Source of the DNA: Mytilinidion resinicola
Taxonomy: Eukaryota; Ascomycota; Dothideomycetes; Mytilinidiales; Mytilinidiaceae
Direction: 5' to 3'
Assembly: GCF_010093595.1 (NCBI RefSeq)
Contig: NW_022985451.1
Coordinates: 199,710 to 263,709 of the forward strand
DNA length: 64,000 bases
Each line of letters opens with the position of its first letter. The stretch's first letter is position 1. Positions 1 to 9,800 of the stretch are shown here, piece after piece. Below the pieces are notes generated by a model. The model was given only the letters and a program-made list of their open reading frames with translations, had not been told where the DNA came from and made no database searches. A program made the translations under genes and the position numbers.

Positions 1-115
1 GAGACACGGCGTTCAAGTTCCAGTCCAGGCTCGCCGACCAGGGCTCGATTACGTGGAGGGTGTCGGCTGGGAACATATCAGGCGGTATCAACGTCTCCAG
101 AGTTTTCCGAAAGAT

Positions 116-1437
116 TCATCGACCGGTCGTTGGTCGGCTGGTCCTGTCTTTGCACCCTGGACACATCTCTCCGAATCTATTACGTAGGGGATGATCCGGA
201 CGTGGTACCAAACCCAGATCCACGAGCCGGTCTCGGTCCCAGAACATAGCCCCTAACCACCTCGGAATGCACCATTCATCGTCACCCGCGGACATGATCC
301 AGCCGGCGTTCGGGTGGGTCGTGGTCGTGGACTCCTCATATCCCACAGGCACTACCGGCTCAGTAGATATGTGCCCTGTCGACGCAGCAAGACGGGTCTG
401 GTGCGTGGCCCGCGCGAACTGGTGCTTGTTGAGATGTACGAGAAGTGTTTCTTGAGGGGGTCCTTCTGTAAGGGGGTTAAATGTAACCATTGCCATTCGA
501 CGTTCTTTGTTTGCTTCCAGGACGCACTCCAGGTAAGGAAGTCCAACAAAAATCAGAGAATCGATATGCGCCTGTATCTCGTATTCATTGCGGAGAACGT
601 AATCTCTGGTGTGGTCATCCGCCTCATCAATGCCCGTGTTTTGTGCCTGTTCAAAGCGGCGCACCATAGCGTCCACGAAACCGTCAACAACATCATGTAA
701 TCTTGCTTCGATGTAGCAATAGATGCAGCGGAGCTCCTCTAGCTCCCAGGCGGTCATACGATGGAGATGGAAGCGACATCAGAAGTTGGCCATGTAGTCG
801 TGGACCAATTCTGGGGGAACAACCGTCGTCAAGCCTCGAATCTGAGGAACGCACGTTGAATGCGAGTTTGCTCGCACTCTGAGATACTTCTCGAATCCAG
901 CACTGTTTCTGAGCTTGTACGTCCGCCCATGGATTCTTTGGCTTCGCTTAGGATATATCGAGTATAGTCCTTGACGAAGAAATCCATCATTGGGAACAGC
1001 CGACAGAGAGGAATAGAAGTCGACAAGTCCGGAAGGGCGTCGTGGTCGATGGTACTAGGTTCATGGTCTTCGAAAAACGTTGTAAGATGTTCAAGCTGTA
1101 TTTGATGCCATTTTTGGGCGATTTGCGTCTCGTTCCACCACTTTGGGTCGTCCCGTAGTAGTGCTCAAAAGTTGCTGGAATAGGTTCGGGATTCAGTCAT
1201 ATCAGTAACGTAGGTACTGGAAATCTTCGATGTATCGAACGCGAGGCGGGCTTCTGTGAATACTTCCGGCGCGAACGATTTCCGAGCAATAGTTCCAAGA
1301 GCAAGTGACTTGTAACGCGTAAAGACTCTGTAATAGGAGGGACTGGCTCGAATGAGGGAATAGAGGTCTCTCACTGACGACGCTTCTAGTAGTATCGTCA
1401 GGGCCAGATCCATGGGAAGAGATTCCAACGTCGCCAT
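116..1437 (-). pseudogene. Broken F-box domain protein gene
   Basis: The start (ATG at 1437) encodes an F-box-like N-terminus (LPMDLALTILLEASSVRDL) typical of fungal F-box proteins, adaptors that bring substrates to SCF ubiquitin ligases. A 54-nt intron at 1217-1164 (GTACCT...TTGAG) restores the frame into a second exon that holds the family motif RIQRAFLRFEA. That exon then meets a TGA at 829-831. The next conserved segment (PPELVHDYMANF) lies in another frame, as if one C were lost from a C run at 813-817. A second TGA sits at 779-781, before an open 213-codon tail that contains MTAWELEELRCIY and the usual C-terminal FWDRDRL motif. So there are two nonsense codons and one frameshift inside family motifs. 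Decay is likely; assembly error is the alternative. The order of motifs is seen directly; the family name is recognition. Confidence 0.6.
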
Positions 1438-2169
1438 GTTCGATGCTGAGGGGATGACATGTTTAAGAATTTAGGAAGACTTCGCCGCTGAAGCTGCCGC
1501 TACTCCGATTCCCAGCGTCTTGCAAGAACTCTATATACCAACTCTTGTCCAGGCAGCAGCTGTTACACCTCTCACTTCGCCTGTGAGCCGACATAATCTC
1601 CACTCTAGTGCAAAGATGGAACCCGAAATATTTCGGACCACTACCGAGAGTAGCGGTAGTCGCAACGCCTGACCCAAATTAGCGGTGATAAGTCCGAAGG
1701 TGGGTGTAGTTGAGGTGATGTAGTTGAGATGATGTAGTTGGGATGATGAGTTGTGCACATGGAGGTGGGTTTTGGATTGATGGCTTGATCGATTTCGGCA
1801 TCGGCCTCATAAGGTCAACCATACCTGAGATTCTGCATTGAAATATTAGACTTAATAGGCTAAAGAGGAATCGGAAGGACCAGAACTGTGTGAGCTAATC
1901 AGGTGCTGAGATGATCCGCGGATGAGAAGTTGCAGGTATCATCTCTCCACTATGGGACTTCTCTGTAGCCCGTCGTAAGCGGCTCAAAGTCCTACCTGAA
2001 GCGGTGTCAATATCCGAATTTTGTTATGGATGGCCACAACACATGGACCCTGATCATCATCTTCGCAAGTCCAGACTTGCAGTTCCTGCGCCAAGAGCCA
2101 TATCCACAACCGTCCCATGGTCTCAACTACAATCGCTACCACGAAACCACCTGCACTCTGATTTCTCTT
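1438..2169. other. Intergenic, no gene seen
   Basis: No ORF here shows family motifs or plausible exon structure. It contains a 14-nt tandem repeat near 1706-1747, listed separately. It may hold the promoter of the broken F-box gene (leftward) and of the coiled-coil ORF (rightward). Confidence 0.5.
1706..1747. repeat. 14-nt tandem repeat, three copies
   Basis: Three consecutive 14-nt units of the form GTAGTTGRGRTGAT run from 1706 to 1747, differing by one or two purine changes, with part of a fourth unit after them. It looks like a minisatellite made by replication slippage. Confidence 0.8.
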
Positions 2170-2179
2170 CATATAAAAG
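2170..2179 (+). promoter_or_regulatory. TATA box candidate of the coiled-coil ORF
   Basis: The sequence CATATAAAAG lies about 50 nt before the ATG at 2226 and about 115 nt before the ATG at 2291, a usual spacing for a fungal TATA box. It supports transcription to the right in this interval. No expression data are available. Confidence 0.45.
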
Positions 2180-2225
2180 CCTCTGTACACCGCACACTCG
2201 CTACGCCCCACCTTCACCCACCACA

Positions 2226-2327
2226 ATGCCTGATAAACGAAGACCAACCTCTGACGAAACCAAACCGACGCTTCCAGCCCAGCTGCGACAATGGAGCACT
2301 TACTTCCCAGCTGCTGCTACACCCTAG
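2226..2327 (+). other. Upstream ORF overlapping the coiled-coil start
   Basis: ATG 2226 sits in a good context (CCACAATG) and opens a 33-codon frame that closes with TAG at 2325-2327, overlapping the ATG at 2291 in another frame. The 102 nt contain no GT dinucleotide, so it cannot be a 5' exon with a canonical donor. If both are transcribed, it would act as an overlapping upstream ORF that reduces initiation at 2291. Confidence 0.35.
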
Positions 2328-3001
2328 GCTCCCTCACGGACTCCCAGAAGGCAGAAATCAAAGCGGAAGCTATCGGAGTGTGCTTGAAAAGCATGAAACC
2401 GGCAGGTGCGAAGCCAGAGCCAAAGGAAAGTATCAGGTCGACTAGGACGCTGGAGGAGATACGGGAGATGAGAAAAGAGATGGCGAAGAAAGAAAGCCTT
2501 GACAGGAAGCGCGCTGGGCAACTGTCCGCGAGAGAAAAACTCGAGAACGAGCTGGCTGAGGTGGAACAAGCCGAGCGTGAAATGGCTGAGAAGAAATTCG
2601 ACAAGCATTTCCAAAAGGAGATCCTCGAAGAGGAGTTGACTAAGATAGAGCGAGCTGAGAAAGAATTAGCTAAGAAAAAGTGGCCAGAGTGCAATGAAGA
2701 GGACAAGATCGAGTCTGTGCTGCGTATGCTCAAGGAGGAGTTGGCTAAGATAGAGCGAGCTGAGAAAGAATTAGCGAAGAAAAAGTGGTCAAAGTGCAAT
2801 AAAAAAGGACAAGATCGAGTTTGTTGCGCTGTCGTGTCTATAAGAAAGACAGAGAAGAAGCGTATCGACAAGGAAGATGGTGAGATGAAGATGCTAGGGA
2901 TGGTGCTCTATGGCAAGGAAATGGTTGAGGAGCAACTGGCTGAGCTGAAAGAAGAGAAGTGGATCGACAGGGAAATTGCCGAGATGGAGATGTTGAAATA
3001 A
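2291..3001 (+). CDS. Lys/Glu-rich coiled-coil protein with internal repeats, unknown function
   Basis: This single-exon ORF of 236 codons starts at ATG 2291. From about residue 50 it is charged, helical coiled coil. It carries a repeated block: ELAEVEQAEREMAEKK, then EELTKIERAEKELAKKKW, then EELAKIERAEKELAKKKW. The last two copies are nearly identical in DNA with a 105-nt period. Just after the final copy there is one extra A relative to the copy before (CAATAAAAAAGG against CAATGAAGAGG), so the same DNA is read in a different frame. An upstream ATG at 2226 opens a 33-codon frame that overlaps this start, and no GT donor exists that could splice it in. I do not recognise a family. The coil suggests a structural or scaffold role, but it could be a young or decaying gene. 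Confidence 0.45.
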   Translation: MEHLLPSCCYTLGSLTDSQKAEIKAEAIGVCLKSMKPAGAKPEPKESIRSTRTLEEIREMRKEMAKKESLDRKRAGQLSAREKLENELAEVEQAEREMAEKKFDKHFQKEILEEELTKIERAEKELAKKKWPECNEEDKIESVLRMLKEELAKIERAEKELAKKKWSKCNKKGQDRVCCAVVSIRKTEKKRIDKEDGEMKMLGMVLYGKEMVEEQLAELKEEKWIDREIAEMEMLK

Positions 3002-3526
3002 GCAATTCACTACAGAAAACAACGACTGATCGACAAATTGTGGACGATGCATAGGGGGGTTGCGGAACTGGGGGATGACGTGTTCGGTGCTCATATGAAT
3101 GCTTGAAATGAAGTACTTGCTTGGAGGACCTGGGTGCGCCAGAGTGGTTGCACTTCAATTGAATTAGTACGGCCAGAAACTGAATTAGCTTATTAGCAGT
3201 GGATGAAATAAAGAAATGGCAAAGACAAGACGATGAGCGCTCAGCAATCATGAGGCCCGAGAACAGCATAATGAAATTCTAGGATGAGTGCGCCTTTGCT
3301 AACCAAGGGCAATAGATCCGTTTCCCAAATCCATCCACCAGCCTGATTGGCCTAGCCAGCCGATTCCGATGCCCCAGGTTTTATATCCTTACAAACTCCG
3401 TTTGCGATTACTGTACAGGTGGTCCCTTATGCGATTCGATCTATCCCAAGTTCATTATGTCGTGTAATATTCAAACATTCAACCCTCTTTCAACACTCGC
3501 TCGAAAGTGCAACGCTTGGCCAACGC
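3002..3526. other. Intergenic between convergent genes, nothing seen
   Basis: This 525-nt gap lies between the coiled-coil ORF ending at 3001 and the leftward She3-like gene ending at 3527. It should contain both 3' untranslated regions. No motif-bearing ORF, repeat or RNA gene was recognised. Confidence 0.5.
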
Positions 3527-4825
3527 TCAATGCTTCTGCTCTTGATACTTCTTCTGGGTCATTACCCACTTCATCTTGTCGGCAATTTGCCTCATCTCCT
3601 CGACCAGACCATCTGCAGCAGCTTCTTTAGTTGGGACAGCGATTCGAAGTTGTCGCGCTTCCGCCACCAACGCTTCCAAGCCCTGCTCGTGCTCTTTCCT
3701 GTAGGCTGCGAGCAAATCCGTCATGCTGTGCTCGGACCTGAGAGCTTTCTCGCACTCTTGGGCTAATTGGTCGCCGACGATGGCCTGTTTCTTGATTTTC
3801 GCGGCATCGTCGGCGCGTTGCTTCTTCAGCGCGGCCAAGTCCTTCGCCATGCTCCGCACCTTGTGCTCGTAGGAGTCCTGGATGCGCTTGAAACCAGACT
3901 GGGCAGCCTCTGCGTGTGTCTCGGCTTGTTGTTGGAGCGTCACGGCCTTCGCCAGTTCCCGTTGTGTCTCAGAGCGCGTCTCTCCGAGAATCCTGCTCAT
4001 CTCGGCCTCACGCTCCTCGGCGGCGATGCGACGTCTTTGCTCGGCCTCCAGCGTAGCTTTGAGCTCTTCAAGCTTCCGGTCTTTGCGCTCTAGCGCTCTG
4101 GCGTTAGTATCGGCTAACACCTGGAGATGCTGGTGTTCTGTCCGCGAGTCCTCGGCCTTCGCTTTGGCAGCGCCTAACCTCCTCAAGTCCTCCTCCCGCG
4201 CCAACTTCTCAGCCGTCAGATCCCGTCGTAAGCGGTCATTCTCGGCTTGTAGTTTGTCGATAAATTGGGAGGTTTTGGTGTTATTCGAGTGCGGGTTCGT
4301 CTGCCAGGGTGATTTGCCTTGCGATGACTCTGGGGAGGTCGCGGTATCGATTCGGATGGGCCCGGAGGCGTTTCGCGGCGATGTGTGCATGGCGAGGAAG
4401 CCTCCTGGCGGCGGCGATGGACTTGGTGAGTTGTTCAGAGCTTCTTGAGCATTCCACAGCCCGCTCATCACATAGCTCCCGGAGGCGAACAGGTCGAGTT
4501 GCGGCGGTTTCGATGACAAGGGTGGGGACGCTGAGTCGCGGGTATTGTTAGCATGAGAAGATGTTTGGTGAAATGTCGCAAGGTAAGGTATGTCGACGGA
4601 CTCCGATATGGGCTCGAATGAAGGTATCGGAGGGAGAGACGGGCAGGGCCGTGGTTTGTTTTGAAGCCGGGCCTGCCCTATTATTGGCGGCTTACCGTTA
4701 GACTGGGATCGCAGGCGCCACTTGAACGCCAGTGGAGACGTTTTCGACACAGGGGCTGAGAACGTCGCGCTCTGTTCAGCAAGCGGCTTGCTCTTCGGAG
4801 TGGTGGGTGCGCTGGCGTGAGACAT
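3527..4825 (-). CDS. She3-like coiled-coil protein
   Basis: This intronless gene encodes 432 aa. The ORF is open 31 codons further upstream, but the ATG at 4825 (context TCAAAATGTC) is preferred because the upstream stretch translates like leader sequence. Residues 1-185 are Pro/Ser-rich and disordered, with several S/T-P sites. From about residue 188 to the end is long coiled coil that opens QFIDKLQAENDRLRRDL and continues LAREEDLRRL. That layout and opening resemble fungal proteins annotated as SWI5-dependent HO expression protein 3 (She3), which in yeast links mRNA cargo to a type V myosin. Whether filamentous-fungal members carry RNA is not known to me, and coiled coils can match by composition alone. 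The coil is seen; the She3 label is a family-level inference. Confidence 0.7.
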   Translation of the reverse strand: MSHASAPTTPKSKPLAEQSATFSAPVSKTSPLAFKWRLRSQSNGKPPIIGQARLQNKPRPCPSLPPIPSFEPISESVDIPYLATFHQTSSHANNTRDSASPPLSSKPPQLDLFASGSYVMSGLWNAQEALNNSPSPSPPPGGFLAMHTSPRNASGPIRIDTATSPESSQGKSPWQTNPHSNNTKTSQFIDKLQAENDRLRRDLTAEKLAREEDLRRLGAAKAKAEDSRTEHQHLQVLADTNARALERKDRKLEELKATLEAEQRRRIAAEEREAEMSRILGETRSETQRELAKAVTLQQQAETHAEAAQSGFKRIQDSYEHKVRSMAKDLAALKKQRADDAAKIKKQAIVGDQLAQECEKALRSEHSMTDLLAAYRKEHEQGLEALVAEARQLRIAVPTKEAAADGLVEEMRQIADKMKWVMTQKKYQEQKH

Positions 4826-6218
4826 TTTGATGCTGTACAATGCTGTGCTGTAGAGACTGTGGGTGTTGTGGATGGCAGTAAGGAGTATTAAAAGGCGAGA
4901 TGGAGCTTCAAGCTTCAATGCTAGGTCGAGGCTGGTTGTATAGTGTTGCAGTTGTTGGCGCCGTGCAGTGGGCTGCAGGTCGAGGAAGAGTTTCCGTGTA
5001 TCAGCGTGTAGAAAGGTACAGAGTCCGTAAGTAGCTAATTGGAAGGCTAACTATCTGCGAGGTGGTGAATGTGTCATCTCGATGTCCGTATGCATCCACG
5101 CGTAGTGAAGGCAAGCTGTCCACGGCGTCTCGAGACCGTCATGTCTTTACGCCATCTTGCAATGTGTGGAAGGAATTCTGATGTTCTACGTGTGTCGGCT
5201 GCTGCATGTGTGGAATGGTCAAATGGAGAATGACCAAATGCAGGGCAAGTCATGCCGCAGGCGAATGGTCTGGCGATCTGTTGCGTGGCTCCACAGGACT
5301 GTGGGGATGAGGTCTCGTTTACCTGGCAACACTGGAGACCCTGAAACTCTTGCTGTCTCTCCCTATCTCTCAACGGTGAGTTGAAACCTTCACCTTCGAT
5401 CTCTAAAGGCCCATGACATGCCAGGTATCGTGCCGTGGGCGCACAGCATAACCGCCCGTTTGAAGAGAAGCAGGAGGGAATGCACTGCAGCTGAGCGACT
5501 GCTGACACCTATGCGTTTCAGCCCTATCGAGATAGACTACTATGTATATAAGATTATCAGATCATCGTCTGCTGTATGCATCTCGCAGACACACTCTAGT
5601 ATGCATTTTCTTCCGTCTTTGCCCGCCAAATTTCCTTGCGAATCCTTCTCCAAAAAGACCGATAAGTCTCTCTCCCGGTCGACCATTTATTATCGCCATC
5701 AGCATACAGTTTCTTTTACTATTAAAGGGTTGGATGTATTGACCTTGGCATTAAGAGCATGGGCGATGATCTTAGCGTCTAGACAGAGTTCGCGCGGTCT
5801 GTGACTGATGAGAGTGCTGAAGACCCGGGCACGTATTCTCCAGCGCAGGGCTCAGTACATTACCAAGTCACCCGCAATCCATAATGAACGTAGTCTATCC
5901 TTGGCTGAATACTTTGAACCAAGAAAAGCGGTGCCATTCCCAACACTTTAGCATGATTCTTCCTTGTGATTTGGTAATTCTCTCCATATAAAAACAGGCG
6001 AGACCTCGTGGATCTCGAGCCGTTGCAGAGGGCTATGGTACCTATATAGATCCTTCACTCCGCAGGTAAGGGACGCCATTTCGTCATTTGATTAGCAAAG
6101 CTGTGCTTGTGTTGTCACCGCATTATGTACCCTCCAAACCGAAGTCGCCGTCTCTGACTTCTCTCAAACCTGTTTCTATCAAACTAGCAAACACGTCACA
6201 AATACTAATCTACACTCC
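4826..6218. other. Intergenic, no gene seen
   Basis: About 1.4 kb without a convincing coding frame. The left end holds the leader of the She3-like gene. A TATA-like CATATAAAAAC near 5986 faces right toward the cysteine-rich frame at 6330-6620, but no ATG joins them. Confidence 0.45.
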
Positions 6219-6743
6219 TTGTTTTCTCTCTTTCTATTCTCTACCCAACTACAAACGTCCCCCCCAAAGACCGATACCTCTCCACCTCAACAAACCCGCC
6301 TACCACACCCAAAAATTTCTCTCACACCCTCCCTCATCCCCTCCACCGTCGTCTCCACCGCCCTCCCCTCAAGCACTCAAACCTGTCCCCAATCCATCCC
6401 CGCCATCCCCGAACCTCGCCCTACTTGCACTCTCTCCAACGAAGCCAACGCAGCCAACGCCACCTCCGCCTATGACGACCTTGACGTCTGCTACTTCGGC
6501 CAGCCCATCGTCGAGTGCAGCGGCAACTGCGCCGCGTACTGCTTCGCCCAAGAGCAGATGGTGAGGCACTTGACTGATTGTGTTGGCCGCCGAGGGAATA
6601 CGCGAGGGATTTTTTGTAGTGGGAAAATGTCGGCGATGGGGAATGAGAGCACGGAGAATCAGGGGGGGCCGAGTACGGGGGTGGGGTACCGGAGGTGGTG
6701 GTTCATGGGAGGGTCTCGAAGGGGACGGTGGTGTTGTTACTAG
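6219..6743 (+). other. Possible relic of a small cysteine-rich protein gene
   Basis: The frame is open from 6219 but has no N-terminal ATG. Between about 6390 and 6635 it reads like a real cysteine-rich module: segments TCPQSIP, PTCTLS, DVCYFGQPIVECSGNCAAYC, a DC pair and GIFCSG give eight regularly spaced cysteines. After that it becomes G-rich and low in complexity. A signal peptide is not visible in this frame; it could be on an upstream exon I could not place, or the gene may be degraded. Small secreted cysteine-rich proteins are common in plant-associated ascomycetes, but I recognise no family here. Confidence 0.25.
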
Positions 6744-7867
6744 AGACTGGGGCGGGGATGTTTTCGTAGAGGGTTCTGAAAGCGTGAGAGCTTCGACTGC
6801 TTTAAGAGTCTCATATTCAAAAAACATCGAGGCTTCCCTTTGATACTGGGGGAAACGAAAAGCCATCAGACTCGTTTTGGTCGAGCTTGACTGTATTTGA
6901 TTCAGCGTGAGCGCTGGAAGCCGCCCTCGAAAATATCCCCGAAGTGAGTCTTCCGACAGCTTGACCGATGCGGGAGTAATGGAGACCCCAATTGTATGCC
7001 CGCCCGTTCACGTGTCAGTCATAGAGCACGTTAGACTATGGCAATATCAATTGCCTGGGAAAAGAATTGCTCCAGCCCGTTGTAATATTCTATCCTCGCT
7101 CGGCAGCAATTCTCACAGCTTCCGTGCCCGGATTGGGGGGTCTAACTGGGCATCTCATGAACCCACGAGTTATTGGAAGGGTGCTCTATATAAGCTCTTA
7201 AACTAGTCGCGGTCCAGAATAGGCTCGGTGTCTTTCTCGTCGCACAAATTGCGTTTTACTGGTAAGCTCTTAAATCCGTGGGATAACTCCCACTGCGAGG
7301 AGAGCCAGTGCGAACCTTCAACGACCCAAAGAGCCCGACGTCCAACTAGTCTGAGCTATATACACACTACAGCTATAATCAATTGACTGAGATGATATGA
7401 TATCCTGATGACCAGTTATATTGCTAAATTGAACGGATCAGGAGAGGTAAGATTTAGCGATACTGCGAATTATGCAGTCATTGCGCACGAATCGAGACCT
7501 AGAATGATTATAAAAGTTTATCCGCAACTTGAATGAGATTGACTAAGACTGCGGCTGGAGCCGTTAAAGAGACTCGTGATAGCAATTCTGTCCATCGGAT
7601 TTTTGCTATTCGAGGCCACGTAAGAAATGGTAGGAAGACTAACGGAAGGGTGTGTCATATTGGCAGAATATGGAACTAAATGCTGTACACGACTGTTAGA
7701 TGTTCTCATCCGAACGTGCCTTCATCTACCCCTTTCTGGGGCCCATTATCCTCCAACCTCTTTGTCTACTTCCGTCTCTTTTAATAACTTTACTTACGCT
7801 TCTTTCACTTCTTACATTTTCTACACTTCTCCCATTACTCCCATTACTCCCATTACCATCTACACCA
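6744..7867. other. Intergenic, no gene seen
   Basis: No supported gene. A minus-strand stretch near 7290-7370 has tRNA-like A- and B-box words but does not fold and was rejected. From about 7720 to 7860 the plus strand is strongly pyrimidine-rich, like a fungal promoter leader, and ends in a 9-nt tandem repeat (CTCCCATTA three times, 7829-7855). Confidence 0.4.
7829..7855. repeat. 9-nt tandem repeat, three perfect copies
   Basis: CTCCCATTA occurs three times in a row at 7829-7855, within the CT-rich stretch before the small ORF at 7868. Confidence 0.8.
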
Positions 7868-7993
7868 ATGCCATCACCACCGCAGCAACAAACAGAGCCC
7901 CAACTACACCGTCATAAACCGCCCACCAACGCCATTGCTAGATTACGAGACCTCAGTATCGGAGACCAGACAGCCACGGTGTTACGAAACTAG
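7868..7993 (+). CDS. Small ORF (41 aa) after a CT-rich leader, unknown function
   Basis: ATG 7868 (context CACCAATGCC) opens a 41-codon frame ending at TAG 7991-7993. The peptide is Pro/Gln-rich at its start (MPSPPQQQ) and ends with a helix-like segment (NAIARLRDLSIGDQTATVL). The 140 nt before it are pyrimidine-rich, as in many fungal core promoters. No family is recognised and chance is a serious alternative at this length. It is reported because leader and start context agree. Confidence 0.25.
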   Translation: MPSPPQQQTEPQLHRHKPPTNAIARLRDLSIGDQTATVLRN

Positions 7994-9072
7994 CCCCAAC
8001 GCTGTGTAGCATTGGTTTAGTACTCTGGTGGTGTGCTATGGGTTTTGCTTTTTGCGACGTCTGCTACATGGAGTCCTGTGACCCCTGAGTGATTTGATGG
8101 AGGAGGGGATGTTGATATTGAAGTGGCTTGAGTCTGGCTCGGTATCGTTTAGGGTAAGTTGAGGATGTCGAGAGGACTGTGCGCTGGATTGAGGTTGAAG
8201 GGAAGTGCTGCGAGCTGCGCTGGCCGCCGATAAAGCCACTGGGATCCCGTCTGCGCGCCTTGGGGAGCTGCTCGCCCGCAAGACCTTGGGGGAAGCACCA
8301 CCGTAGCGTGTGACGCGGGGTTCTGCGATGAGGAGTGGATCGTTCTAGGATCAGCTTTGCGAATTGGCGGTTTTGTGAGTTGTTGAGAAGTGATAGCATC
8401 GTCAATGACATTGAGGTTGAGGTAACGAAAGGCTAACAGGGGCGAATGATCTGGGTTGACAAGAGGAGATGGTAAGAATTCCTCAATCTCAATGCAACTT
8501 CGATCATTGCTATGAACTTATCCAACGAAAGGGTGTTGTTTTTGGTTAATGTTGCGCGATGTGTACGTCAATGCGCTAGCCAACAAACCGACTAAGCCTG
8601 TCTCTCCTAGCGAGCTGAGAATATAGGTTTCGAGTTTGGTATATCGTTATGTTACGCAACCCTTATCATGGTCCTCGGGTCGACCCTGTCGGTGGCTGTT
8701 GCAGATACGATACAGAACATCGTTATGCATGATAGTATATTTGCATACCGGAATGTTGGATAATAAGGATCATGGGAAGAAAATGGGATGCGATGAGATA
8801 AGATGAGATAAAGATATGTTAGGAAGGTAAATTAGGATTTATGAGCCCTGGAGTAGGAGATGTGTGCGTCTAAAAGGTGTATTTCAACGTCATGGAGAGT
8901 GCTTCAATCCCGTGCACGTTTGATGTACCACGAATCAGCAACTCACAACGATTGATTCTTAAACTCTTTTATTCGCAAGGAGTGCCTTGGTGTCCTACCC
9001 TCGTAAGCTCTAAAGGGGATATGTATGAGAACGCCGCCCAATGCCATCATAACTTCATCCCAGTCGCAATGT
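7994..9072. other. Intergenic, nothing recognised
   Basis: About 1.1 kb downstream of the end of cia2 (which is transcribed leftward and stops at 9073). Frames on both strands are short and lack motifs. Near 8790-8815 the AT-rich sequence has short GATGAGATAA-type direct repeats. Confidence 0.5.
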
Positions 9073-9800
9073 TCACTCGCACGTCGCCAACATCTTCCTC
9101 AACACCCCCATCAGCGTCCCATTCTCCAACGCCGCAGCCACCCTCTCCTTATCCCCCAGTTGCTTGTTCACCGCCTCGTCCGTGCTATGCGTGCCCTTTT
9201 TAATGCGGACATCGACCCGGAAACGCGGCGGCAGCGCCTGCTCCAAGCGCACCCTAACGCCTAATCCAATTACGGTTGCGAGCGAGCAGTGCGTGATAGT
9301 GGGCGTGATCTCAACGACTACTGTGCTAATGGGCGACTTCAGAGTCGTGGGGGGCAGAATACGGATGTCGGGGAGGTTTACAACGGCGAGGGAGCCGAGG
9401 GAGAGGGGGTGCTCGGGGTCCGAGATGGTGGAGATGAGATCTGGTTGGTGCGTTAGTCGGACCGTAGAAAAGTCTTCTTGAAAAGTCTTCCAGAGGGAGC
9501 GATGCGTGTTTTAGGCGAAAACGTAGAGGTGCGGTGAATAGTGACGGCCGAAACCGGGGGGTGACGCGGCGTACCGTAAATCTCTTGCTCGTCAATGTCC
9601 TCCACCACGTCGTCATCCGAGTCGCTGGCGGAGGCGGGCGCGTCGAAGGGATCGTTCAGGTAGGTGTATGCGGGGATGAGGTGGTCGAAGAGGCCGGTGC
9701 CGCCGTCGTCGCGCTTCTTGAGGGAGGCATTTGCGCGCCGCGACGGGAGATCCGAGGGGTTGAGGATGGTGGGGTTGGCGTTGTCCTTGTCGGGGTCCAT
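9073..9800 (-). CDS. cia2: Cytosolic iron-sulfur assembly component 2 (MIP18/FAM96 family)
   Basis: Two exons, 9575-9800 and 9073-9440, with a 134-nt intron (GTACGC...ACCAG) give 197 aa. The product is the CIA targeting-complex subunit that passes Fe-S clusters to cytosolic and nuclear apoproteins such as DNA polymerases and helicases. A variable N-terminus (about residues 1-70, acidic DSDDDVVEDIDEQE) leads into the conserved MIP18 domain. The splice joins E-I-Y to DLISTISDPEHPLSLGSL. The domain continues through VVEITPTITHCSLATVIGL, which contains the family's reactive cysteine in THCS, and RFRVDVRIKKGTHSTDEAVN, and ends RVAAALENGTLMG. Frame, length and motifs are all as expected for a working copy. 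The ATG at 9800 lies just before MDPDKDNANP. Confidence 0.93.

Noticed and set aside
7290..7375. tRNA-like words on the minus strand (TAGCTCAG...GTTGG and GGTTCGCAC)
   Set aside because: A- and B-box resemblance exists, but the acceptor stem does not pair and no anticodon stem-loop forms, so no functional tRNA can be claimed.
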